The notes beneath the pieces are model-generated. The model was not told where the DNA came from, searched no databases, and was given only the letters and a program-made list of their open reading frames with translations. Position numbers and translations under genes: made by a program. A stretch of 45,942 nucleotides of DNA from Leptospira sp. (lineage in GTDB: Bacteria; Spirochaetota; Leptospiria; Leptospirales; Leptospiraceae): the NCBI GenBank assembly GCA_020831715.1, contig JAFIGA010000096.1, positions 1-45,942 of the forward strand, given 5' to 3'. Below, one piece after another: positions 8,187 through 15,579 of the stretch (position 1 is the stretch's first letter; every line of letters begins with the position of its first letter).

Positions 8187-9290
8187 CTACCGTAAAATAT
8201 AATGCCTGCTTCTTCCCCCCTCTGCTGATTGAACAAGTATTCCCTTTTGAATCAAATCTTGGATATCCCTGCCCGCAGTATCTTGAGAGCAATTGCACGC
8301 ACTAGCCCACTTAGATGTCGTTAGCTTACCATCCCAGCCATCTATGAGTTTCAGAATCATTTTCTTCTGCCTTGGATTGAAGTTGGATTCAGATTCAGGG
8401 CTCTCAGAGGATGGAGAGAATAACCTATCCTTCCGAAGAACTTTTTGGATTATTATCTCGGATGTTTGGATTGCTTCTTCCAAAGTATCTAAAAACCATA
8501 ACAACCAATCGGTTATATCCATATTTCCTTTTTGGGTATTTTCCAATATACTATAATATTCCTTTCTTCTTTTTTCAATTGTGGAAGCATGAGAATAGAA
8601 TCGTTTACCTGTCCCTTCAGTTCTCGCCAGAAATAGATCCGAAATGACACGTGCAATCCGTCCATTTCCGTCTTCGAAAGGATGGATTGTGAGAAACCAA
8701 AGTTGCGATATCCCGGCTATGAGAACGGGGTCTAATTCGCTTCCATTGCAAAATTGGAGAAATTCTTTGATTAGATTGGGGATTCGGTTAGCTATAGGAG
8801 CCTCAAAGTGGATAATCTCCTTACCAAGTCTGCCGGAGACAACTTGCATAGGTCCGGATTGAACGCTTCTCCATTTCCCAACTCGAATCTTTTTTAAACC
8901 GGAATAAGAATCCGGAAACAGCAATTTATGCCAATTTAAAAGTCTATCTTTCGTTAAATTTTCTTGATAATTCTCGGTAGCATCCATCATCATCGCTACA
9001 ATGGAATCGATGTCTTTATCGAATTTGAGATCTAGGATTGGCATTCCCAATTGCTTGGATACAGAGGAGCGAATCAACTCTTGATTCAGGTTCTCGCCCT
9101 CGATACGACTTGTTTTGAAAACATTTTCGGTCTCTTGCAATAGAGTTGCTTCCAGTTGTAGTGAAAAGCCCAGAGATTCCATTCTGCCCAATAGCTTTCC
9201 CTGAGGTCCACGAACCTGAACCAGTCTCCGGAGGACAACTTTTTCATCCCATTTGAAATTAGGAAAATCTTTTCGTTCATGGATATACAT
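8187..9290 (-). CDS. Fic family protein with DUF4172 N-terminus and C-terminal winged helix
   Basis: Fic enzymes transfer AMP (or another nucleotide moiety) from a nucleotide to a hydroxyl of a target protein. Residues 1-80 match the DUF4172 region and contain TSRIEGE at 60-66, the inhibitory (S/T)xxxE(G/N) helix that keeps such enzymes auto-inhibited. The active site HPFEDGNGRIAR starts at 203 and has the catalytic His. The last 60 residues look like a DNA-binding winged helix (GKLTTSKWASACNCSQDTAG, then DIQDLIQKGILV), so the protein may control its own promoter. Repeats lie directly upstream at 9314-9353. The start has no Shine-Dalgarno. Confidence 0.92.
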   Translation of the reverse strand: MYIHERKDFPNFKWDEKVVLRRLVQVRGPQGKLLGRMESLGFSLQLEATLLQETENVFKTSRIEGENLNQELIRSSVSKQLGMPILDLKFDKDIDSIVAMMMDATENYQENLTKDRLLNWHKLLFPDSYSGLKKIRVGKWRSVQSGPMQVVSGRLGKEIIHFEAPIANRIPNLIKEFLQFCNGSELDPVLIAGISQLWFLTIHPFEDGNGRIARVISDLFLARTEGTGKRFYSHASTIEKRRKEYYSILENTQKGNMDITDWLLWFLDTLEEAIQTSEIIIQKVLRKDRLFSPSSESPESESNFNPRQKKMILKLIDGWDGKLTTSKWASACNCSQDTAGRDIQDLIQKGILVQSAEGGRSRHYILR

Positions 9291-9313
9291 TTCATATTAC
9301 AGTATAGATTATT

Positions 9314-9353
9314 CTCCGCAAAAGTCAACCTAATCTCCGCAGAATTTGCGGAG
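9314..9353. repeat. CTCCGCA repeats upstream of fic, likely operator
   Basis: CTCCGCA occurs at 9314-9320 and again at 9335-9341, exactly 21 bp apart (two helical turns). It occurs inverted (TGCGGAG) at 9347-9353, so the last two form a 7-bp inverted repeat around GAATT. A partial copy, AGCGGA, follows at 9357. The block lies 24-63 bp upstream of the fic ATG, where a promoter should be. Binding by the winged-helix end of Fic is inference. Confidence 0.6.
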
Positions 9354-9367
9354 TTTAGCGGATAGAT

Positions 9368-10780
9368 CTAAAATTTAATAATAGATCTATCCGGTTCTTT
9401 ATTGCCTATAACCGATTTCAAATAGCTGGTTAGATACTGAATTGCTAATGGATCAATACCTTCCAAGTTCAGAACCTTCGTAGAATTATATAGACTCTTT
9501 ACAAAAGTCCACGGACTAAAGTCATCTTCAGATCCAGCTACAACACGATCCAATGCCCCAAATCTGTAAAGAATCTGTATCTTCCCATCTTCAATTAGTT
9601 CCAGCATAAGTATATTACTGAGATCAATGGACTGGCTTCGGTATGCACTGTCACGAAAGCTCAGATAGTATTCTTTGAAAGAAAATATATTCCACAATAA
9701 AACATCGTAGAAGAATTCTTCCTTCAACTCTTCTGCGAAGTACCTTTTATCCAGTTCGTTGTCTAGTCTATAATCCATACGATCTTTGGAGATTTGGATA
9801 ATTGCAGAATTCGATTCATAAAACACTTGATCGCTCATCATTCCAAAATACCAAAACAGACCTACAATCAGAGTGATACCATGGAAACGTTTGCTGAGAA
9901 AAACTTTCCTAAGGGTAAGAGGTTCCCATTCCTTCTTCCGTATTACCGCAAATATTCTGCCGAAAGTTATATGAAGAAAATGCGATATAATGTAGTAAAT
10001 GATAAGTAATACAACAAAAATTACAAATATTCCCAGGAAATTTTTGGTAGTGAGATGGAGGAAGGAAGGCTTTTCGACTTTGGCAACCGTATTGGGTATC
10101 ATTATAGTTTTGATAAAATCTTTCCCGTCTTCCTCTATACCGGACTTTTCTATTGTAATATTCCGATTCTTAAGTTCTGCTAAAATACGAGGATCATCCA
10201 AAATATCCTTATCTGAGGTTATTGTTAATACATTCAGAACGTCTCCGAATGCCTGCACCCAATTGTGGAATTCATTTTGATTTCTTAGAGCGCTGGGAGA
10301 CCATGAGAGTATATTGTAATATTTATTATCTTTTGTAACAAAGCTTAACAATCGGGTTTCATTCTCGGAGCGAATATCCCTATGGAGTAGGATGTGAGAT
10401 AGATTATCCACAGGAAATTGAAAGCTAACAAACTCGGCATTCCTTCCTCGAATCTCAGAATTCTGTATGTCAATTTCCAACGATCGGACTTGGGTCATAT
10501 CCGCTCGCTTAAAGATACCAATTAGCAAGAAGACAAGGATCAGAAGGTTCATAAGGATGAGTTTGGATGAATTCCTTCCGTTGTCCTTCCATGTAGCGTA
10601 TAGGGAGAGAGAGATAAGACAGAAGAATACAAGACTTACAATAGACAGTACAGGGATAATGGAGCCTACCGATTGGAATGACAATACGCCACTCGAAGGT
10701 TCCCAATTCCCGGGAATTACACCAACTAGAAATTCAATATTAAAAAATTGATCAATAGCCAATAAAGCAAAATCTTCCAT
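9368..10780 (-). CDS. Membrane protein of unknown function
   Basis: I recognise no family for this 470-residue protein. Hydrophobic segments are seen at about 38-62 and 73-92, then a soluble part of about 160 residues, then further segments near 258-290 and 317-335, and a C-terminal soluble domain of about 130 residues. The start is supported by AGGAGAT 6 bp before the ATG. The gene follows the metallophosphoesterase with a 12-bp gap but also has its own promoter and operator (10792-10819), so it can be expressed separately. The operator is shared with the DUF3592 gene at 3134, which suggests a common regulator and perhaps a common envelope role. Confidence 0.65.
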   Translation of the reverse strand: MEDFALLAIDQFFNIEFLVGVIPGNWEPSSGVLSFQSVGSIIPVLSIVSLVFFCLISLSLYATWKDNGRNSSKLILMNLLILVFLLIGIFKRADMTQVRSLEIDIQNSEIRGRNAEFVSFQFPVDNLSHILLHRDIRSENETRLLSFVTKDNKYYNILSWSPSALRNQNEFHNWVQAFGDVLNVLTITSDKDILDDPRILAELKNRNITIEKSGIEEDGKDFIKTIMIPNTVAKVEKPSFLHLTTKNFLGIFVIFVVLLIIYYIISHFLHITFGRIFAVIRKKEWEPLTLRKVFLSKRFHGITLIVGLFWYFGMMSDQVFYESNSAIIQISKDRMDYRLDNELDKRYFAEELKEEFFYDVLLWNIFSFKEYYLSFRDSAYRSQSIDLSNILMLELIEDGKIQILYRFGALDRVVAGSEDDFSPWTFVKSLYNSTKVLNLEGIDPLAIQYLTSYLKSVIGNKEPDRSIIKF

Positions 10781-10791
10781 CTCTATCTCCT

Positions 10792-10819
10792 ATTATAAAG
10801 ACCGGTCTATATAATTCAA
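10792..10819 (-). promoter_or_regulatory. Promoter with near-perfect 20-bp palindromic operator
   Basis: On the minus strand, TTGAAT (10819-10814) is followed after 16 bp by a perfect TATAAT (10797-10792). The spacer and last bases form TATATAGACCGGTCTTTATA (10794-10813), one mismatched pair away from the perfect palindrome at 3103. The -10 box lies only 2 bp from the Shine-Dalgarno AGGAGAT, so a transcript from it would have a very short leader. The operator overlaps the stop codon of the metallophosphoesterase gene. Confidence 0.65.
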
Positions 10820-11710
10820 CTTTATACTTGCCTCTGCCCCATCTAATTCTACCGAATAATAAGTTCCCATCCTTGGCACCTTTGCCGCATTCAAGTATAT
10901 TGTATCATCCTTTTTCACCTTCCATTTTCTCTTAGACTTAGTCTTGGGATTACGGTGGTGCATATGTCCGCTGACAACTAACGGAATCTGAAAACCCGAC
11001 TCCTTCGCATAGCGAATTGCTTCCTCCAGATCGGGATCACCCCAATCTCCTTCTTCTTTTCTAAAATCACAACCATAGATGTGGGTCGCTTTGTCTCCTA
11101 GACCGGTGGGGCCGTTGTGGGATAGTATGATAATTCTGTCATAGTGCCCCTTGCAAGAATCAATGATTTTTTTGTACTGAGTAACAGAATCTCCCATGGA
11201 TGTTATACCAAATAACTTCCGTAAGCTGGGAGTAAAGCCTAGATGAGGTCCTCCGCAAGTAAAGGGACGTCCAATCAAAAGACCAATTTGCTCAAATCTT
11301 GAAGCGTCTTTTGAATCTAAAATGTTTCGCCCCTTTGGAGCTAAGTTTTCATTTGCCAAAGATGTAACAGTATAAGACGAAACCTCTATATTCGAAAGAG
11401 ACTGTTTCAGTCTATCTACTCTTTTAATATGACCCATTCCACCTAATTGTATTAAGAATCGATTTTGAAAGACTTCACCAATCAGTTGGGTGAAGTTGGC
11501 ACCATCCCAATTTCCCAGGCACATATAGGTGGGAATCGAGAGTCTGTTGAGTTTTTCGTAGAGTTTCTTTCTTCCGGCAGAAAATGGTTTATGATCGGGC
11601 AGATCCCCTGTGAGAAGTAGAAAGTCATAATCGGATTGGTTGAAATATTCGGTGTCCCTGTCTTCCCAGAAACCGTGAATGTCACCGATGCAAGCAAATT
11701 TAAGTTTCAT
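10793..11710 (-). CDS. Calcineurin-like metallophosphoesterase
   Basis: A predicted two-metal phosphohydrolase of 305 residues. The metal-binding motifs are all visible: GDIHG near the N-terminus, LLTGDLPD, LGNWDG (in place of the usual GNHD/E), ILSHNGPTG, and VVSGHMHHR near the C-terminus. The substrate (nucleotide, phosphoprotein or lipid) cannot be told. I use the ATG at 11710, which puts FACIGDIHG in the usual position; an upstream in-frame start at 11740 would run further into the preceding thioesterase gene. The two genes overlap by 11 bp. The final codons (YIDRSL) are written by the downstream operator. Confidence 0.88.
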   Translation of the reverse strand: MKLKFACIGDIHGFWEDRDTEYFNQSDYDFLLLTGDLPDHKPFSAGRKKLYEKLNRLSIPTYMCLGNWDGANFTQLIGEVFQNRFLIQLGGMGHIKRVDRLKQSLSNIEVSSYTVTSLANENLAPKGRNILDSKDASRFEQIGLLIGRPFTCGGPHLGFTPSLRKLFGITSMGDSVTQYKKIIDSCKGHYDRIIILSHNGPTGLGDKATHIYGCDFRKEEGDWGDPDLEEAIRYAKESGFQIPLVVSGHMHHRNPKTKSKRKWKVKKDDTIYLNAAKVPRMGTYYSVELDGAEASIKLNYIDRSL

Positions 11711-12587
11711 GAATTTCTCTAAAACCTTTAGTCTTCTCATAGAATTCTTGCGGCACCCGGCTAGGTCTGGATGTGGAAAGCTTCACAAACAATTGCTCAT
11801 CTCTCATACTTGCAAGCAACTTCCCATCCGAACTGCGAAGATCTTGCCGAAAGTAAAATCGAATCTTTTCCACTGAATCAATCCAACTTTCCATTCGAAT
11901 GGTTGATCCTGCTTGAGGAAGTTCAAAAATCTGAATCTTGGCACTCATAAAAAATGTTGTTATATCAATGTCCATATCGGATCCAAAACCAAGTACTTCT
12001 TTAAAAAATAAAAACCTTCCTTCTTCAAAAAATTTCCATATAGCCGTATTGGACAAGGACCAAAATATATTCAGATCACTGAACAATACATTCATGGAAT
12101 GAACCAGTGGTTGTATTTCCGACGGCTTTTGATTCAAATTTATATCTAACGTATGATACTCCAATTTATTTGAATCGGATTCTGAATTCAATCCGGCTTC
12201 TATATTGGGTTCATTCTGTAATTCTTGAATGATACAGGATTCTCCGGATTCGCTTTTCAGAAAAGAACTCGATCTTAATTCACAGACAGGATTCCCTGAT
12301 AGATCTTCAACCAATTGATTCCAATGAATCAAACCCGATGGATCTTGATAGACACTAGTTCGGACTTTGAGTTTTGCGCCCGCAAATTGCTGAGCAAGAA
12401 ATCGAACGGTAGAATCCTTCGTGTCTATTTTATATTTTTGTTCCACTAAATTCTGAATGGAAAAACCGAGAGAATCTAAAATATCCATTCTGCCGGCATA
12501 GGCAAAATTCTCATAGGTTCGACTCGTTACATGGCGATTCCAATCTAAATCAAATACTTGTGTTTCTAAAACGATTTCTTTATACAT
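11700..12587 (-). CDS. Acyl-ACP/acyl-CoA thioesterase-like double hotdog protein
   Basis: Two hotdog halves in one chain of 295 residues. The first opens with VFDLDWNRHVTSRTYENFAY, the usual 4-hydroxybenzoyl-CoA-thioesterase-like pattern with an aspartate and Asn-Arg-His. The second half holds FSDLNIFWSLSNTAIWKFFE and FELPQAGSTIRMESWI. It probably hydrolyses or binds an acyl thioester. The ribosome site AAGGAAATAG overlaps the TetR stop codon, so it is co-translated with the regulator. An organic-acid or lipid-derived ligand for the TetR protein would fit this pairing, but that is speculation. Confidence 0.75.
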   Translation of the reverse strand: MYKEIVLETQVFDLDWNRHVTSRTYENFAYAGRMDILDSLGFSIQNLVEQKYKIDTKDSTVRFLAQQFAGAKLKVRTSVYQDPSGLIHWNQLVEDLSGNPVCELRSSSFLKSESGESCIIQELQNEPNIEAGLNSESDSNKLEYHTLDINLNQKPSEIQPLVHSMNVLFSDLNIFWSLSNTAIWKFFEEGRFLFFKEVLGFGSDMDIDITTFFMSAKIQIFELPQAGSTIRMESWIDSVEKIRFYFRQDLRSSDGKLLASMRDEQLFVKLSTSRPSRVPQEFYEKTKGFREIHET

Positions 12588-12596
12588 ACTATTTCC

Positions 12597-13181
12597 TTAT
12601 TTAGAATAAAATCTATCTGCAATTATTACGAGATCATCTATTGCCTTGAAATCTCCGGTTAGTCGCCAAGTTTGCAACACCCCTTCATAGGCAGAAAACA
12701 GCAATCTTGCCTCTACCACAGGATTTACAGCTACCGGAAGAAATCCATTTTGTTTTGCTTCTTGCAAGTAGCTCTCTAATATTTCCAAAGTCCGTGCAGT
12801 TACCTCTTTGATTTCGGAGAGTATATCAGGAGCTTTATCTGCAATTTGAGAACGAAAATTAGCCATCGCACAACCATGAAGATTTCTTTGTTTTGCTTCT
12901 CGCTTCAAGATCTTACACCAACTCTTAACAAAATCTTTCGGATTAGGATTCTTTCTGATCAAACCTTCCAAAAGCAAGAGATTTTCCCTTGTAGACTCGT
13001 TCAGTATACATTTACCTAGCTCTTCTTTGGAGGAAAAATGCTGGTATAAACTCGCCTTTACGGTTTCAGCCTCTGCTACAATTTGATTCAAACCGGTTTC
13101 ACCATAGCCTTGCTTGAGGAATAATTTTTTAGAGGTATTTATAATTCTGTCTCTTGTGCTGATTTTATTTGCTTTCACCAT
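12597..13181 (-). CDS. TetR-family transcriptional regulator, LmrA/YxaF-like
   Basis: A 194-residue repressor. The N-terminal helix-turn-helix is at about residues 8-55 (RIINTSKKLFLKQGYGETGL, then VKASLYQHFSSKEELGKCIL). The remainder is the ligand-binding dimer domain, whose HGCAMANFRSQIADKAP stretch near residue 100 is typical of the LmrA/YxaF-like subgroup. It has a strong AGGAGG ribosome site. It is divergent from the nitroreductase, with an operator-like site in the shared intergenic region, and heads an operon with the thioesterase and phosphoesterase. It is also the only TetR gene in the window and so the best candidate to bind the palindromes at 3103 and 10794. Confidence 0.92.
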   Translation of the reverse strand: MVKANKISTRDRIINTSKKLFLKQGYGETGLNQIVAEAETVKASLYQHFSSKEELGKCILNESTRENLLLLEGLIRKNPNPKDFVKSWCKILKREAKQRNLHGCAMANFRSQIADKAPDILSEIKEVTARTLEILESYLQEAKQNGFLPVAVNPVVEARLLFSAYEGVLQTWRLTGDFKAIDDLVIIADRFYSK

Positions 13182-13227
13182 ATCAGATTTTCCTCCTAAA
13201 AATTTTCTTGGTATGGTTTAAATTCAA

Positions 13228-13255
13228 TTTACATACATACCAGTCTGTCTATATT
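13228..13255 (+). promoter_or_regulatory. Nitroreductase promoter with TetR-type operator
   Basis: TTTACA (13228-13233) and TATATT (13250-13255) are separated by 16 bp. Within the spacer, CATACCAGTCTGTCTA (13236-13251) agrees at 13 of 16 positions with TAGACCRNHYGGTCTA, the LmrA/YxaF-type box as I remember it. A repressor here would block polymerase on the nitroreductase promoter, and the same site lies 55-70 bp upstream of the TetR start. Confidence 0.55.
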
Positions 13256-13302
13256 TGACATAGAAGCTATTTTAGTCCACTACTTTTTTTAGGAGCAAAT
13301 AT

Positions 13303-13995
13303 ATGGAAGAATTCATTAAGGTATCAGGATCGGCAACATCGGTTGAAGAAGCTATTTTAACAAGACATAGCGTTCGAGAATATGAGAATAAAGAAATCGA
13401 CCAAGAAATATGGACTGAATTATTGAATTTAACCTTGCGTGCACCTAGTTGGAAGAACTCACAGCCATGGAAATTAAGGATCGTTCAAGGAAAAAGCAAG
13501 GATAAGATGGCGAATGCATTGGTAGAAGCGGCAAAATCCAATCCACCATCTCCCGAAACGAATTGGCCCGAGAGCTATCCGGCATATGCAAAAAAAAGAA
13601 TGTTCGACCTGGGAATGAAAATCTACGGTGTTGCGGGTATTGATAGAAAAGACAAAGCTGCTAGAGACCAGTTCATGCTAAACAACTTTAAATTTTTCGA
13701 CGCTCCGGCGGCTGTGTTCATTACGACTGATTTTGACCTTAACTACTATGTTGGAATTGATATGGGTTGCCTGTTGCAAAACCTAATGCTTTCGGCAAGG
13801 CATCTCGGATTAGGAACCTGTCCTCAAGCGGCATTGGGAGCTTTCCCGGAAGTGGTGCGAAAAGAATTGAATCTTCCTCCGGAGGAAAAGGTAATCTGTG
13901 GACTGAGTATTGGCTATCCAAAAAATGAATCAAATTTAAATCAATTCCACACTCCCAGAGAGCCTAAAGAAAATCTGGTGCAGTTTTTTAATTGA
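13303..13995 (+). CDS. Nitroreductase family protein
   Basis: A FMN-dependent NAD(P)H oxidoreductase of 230 residues. Family signatures are LTRHSVREYENKEI near residue 20 (the FMN-phosphate Arg-x-Ser-x-Arg pattern), APSWKNSQPWKLRIV near 48, and LGLGTCPQAALGAFPEVVR near 165. Such enzymes reduce nitro-compounds, quinones or enones. Divergent transcription from a TetR gene suggests induction by a toxic or xenobiotic compound. The ribosome site AGGAGC is well placed. Confidence 0.93.
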   Translation: MEEFIKVSGSATSVEEAILTRHSVREYENKEIDQEIWTELLNLTLRAPSWKNSQPWKLRIVQGKSKDKMANALVEAAKSNPPSPETNWPESYPAYAKKRMFDLGMKIYGVAGIDRKDKAARDQFMLNNFKFFDAPAAVFITTDFDLNYYVGIDMGCLLQNLMLSARHLGLGTCPQAALGAFPEVVRKELNLPPEEKVICGLSIGYPKNESNLNQFHTPREPKENLVQFFN

Positions 13996-14031
13996 GTTGA
14001 TGTTTTTTTAGAGTTTATTCATTGTTTATCA

Positions 14032-15579
14032 ATGACGAAGCAACTCGATCCTAAAGAAATATATTTTTTAAAGAAGAGCATCTGGTTTATGCTCATACTT
14101 TTTTTAGGATCGAATGTCGTTACAGTCCTCATCAATACTCTACTGAATCAATTTTTGATTTCACCGGAATTTCAAGAAACAGTTAAAGTTGTTCAATCCG
14201 ATCCAATCATTTTAGCCACTTCCAATATCTTACCATTTCCTCTTATTGTTTTGGTATTGGCAATTTATCTACGACCAATTTTTAAGGAGATGAAACTTGC
14301 CGAATTGAGCAATAACTCTTTGGTTAAACTCATCAATATACCAATCTACTTTAGCTATTTGGCGGCTTTGGGATGGATAATTGGGACAATCAGCTTTCAG
14401 TCTCAGATTATGATAAGGGGATTTTCCGATAATTGGCATTTAATTATTGAATCGACTCTTTTAACTCTTTGCATGGCTGTGGTTAGCTTTGTATTAAGCT
14501 TCTATCTTTTGGATTATTTTCAACGATCCCTATTGGTTCCTAGACTTTTCACAGGAAGTGAATTCAACGAAATTAGCGATGGTATAAGACCGAATCTTAA
14601 ACAAAGATTCTTGATATATATTATTACTACTTCAGCTCTTCCAGGATTTATCACCTTTCGGCTTTTACAGATTTTCAACAATGATGGCAATAATGTTTAC
14701 AGACAGAACTTAACATATGAATTGATTTTCATGTTCTCCATCATTGGTTTAATCATTTTCATCATCACTCTCTTCTTAACCAATTCCATTCGATCTCCTC
14801 TCGATAAAATGAAATTGCAAGCTGAACAAATTAAAAACGGGAACTTTTCAAAAATTATGTTAGTCGATACACGAGATGAAATCGGAGACCTTTCTGCCAC
14901 AATGAATTCAATGACTGTATCTCTTGCTGAAAAGGAATTGATCAAAGATACTTTTGGAAGAATGGTTGATCCATCGGTTCGAGACTATCTTTTAGGTGGA
15001 AATATGAATCTGGGTGGAGAGCAGTCAGAAGCCGTAATACTATTTAGCGATCTTGCCGGCTTTACATCTCTTTCCGAAAACAGAGACCCTGCCGAGGTTG
15101 TTGCCCTCCTCAATCGCTACTTTGGACTCATGTCCGATTGCGTTAGCCATAACGGTGGTATCGTGAATAAATTCATAGGAGATGCTATACTTGCTGTATT
15201 TGGTATGCCTATACCTCAATCGTCACCCGCCGATTCCGCTCTCCAATGCGCGATAGCTATGCAAGAAGCCGGTAAAATATTGAATGAAGAATTGCAATCG
15301 GAGGGCTTACCCCTCATGCATACCAGAATCGGTATCCACAAAGGATCTGTTATAGCAGGAAATATTGGCTCCCACTCCAGAATGGAATACACTGTAATTG
15401 GAGACACGGTAAATACAGCATCCCGTTTGGAATCAGCATGCAAGAAATTGAATGTGGGAATCCTACTCTCCGACTCAGTGGTAGCATCACTGAACCAGGT
15501 GTATAGATTGAAAAAGATCGGAAGCTTGAAACTAAAAGGCAAGTCTCAGGCTATCCCGGCATTTACAGTTTCCATCTAA
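14032..15579 (+). CDS. Membrane-bound class III adenylate cyclase with HAMP domain
   Basis: Makes cAMP from ATP, inferred from the catalytic residues. The N-terminal 250 residues contain about six membrane helices in an integral sensor region. A HAMP linker follows (FLTNSIRSPLDKMKLQAEQI), then the cyclase domain at about 325-510. Metal-binding Asp is in LFSDLAGFT and IGDAILAVF; the purine-specifying Lys is in NKFIGD; the transition-state Asn and Arg are in TVIGDTVNTASRLE. Its last 17 bp overlap the 3' end of the convergent cyclase gene. It follows the nitroreductase by 36 bp and may be co-transcribed with it. Confidence 0.93.
   Translation: MTKQLDPKEIYFLKKSIWFMLILFLGSNVVTVLINTLLNQFLISPEFQETVKVVQSDPIILATSNILPFPLIVLVLAIYLRPIFKEMKLAELSNNSLVKLINIPIYFSYLAALGWIIGTISFQSQIMIRGFSDNWHLIIESTLLTLCMAVVSFVLSFYLLDYFQRSLLVPRLFTGSEFNEISDGIRPNLKQRFLIYIITTSALPGFITFRLLQIFNNDGNNVYRQNLTYELIFMFSIIGLIIFIITLFLTNSIRSPLDKMKLQAEQIKNGNFSKIMLVDTRDEIGDLSATMNSMTVSLAEKELIKDTFGRMVDPSVRDYLLGGNMNLGGEQSEAVILFSDLAGFTSLSENRDPAEVVALLNRYFGLMSDCVSHNGGIVNKFIGDAILAVFGMPIPQSSPADSALQCAIAMQEAGKILNEELQSEGLPLMHTRIGIHKGSVIAGNIGSHSRMEYTVIGDTVNTASRLESACKKLNVGILLSDSVVASLNQVYRLKKIGSLKLKGKSQAIPAFTVSI

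Noticed and set aside
9335..9353. Terminator hairpin between fic and the membrane gene
   Set aside because: Both neighbours run on the minus strand and the site lies upstream of fic; no T-run follows, and the extra phased copy fits an operator better.
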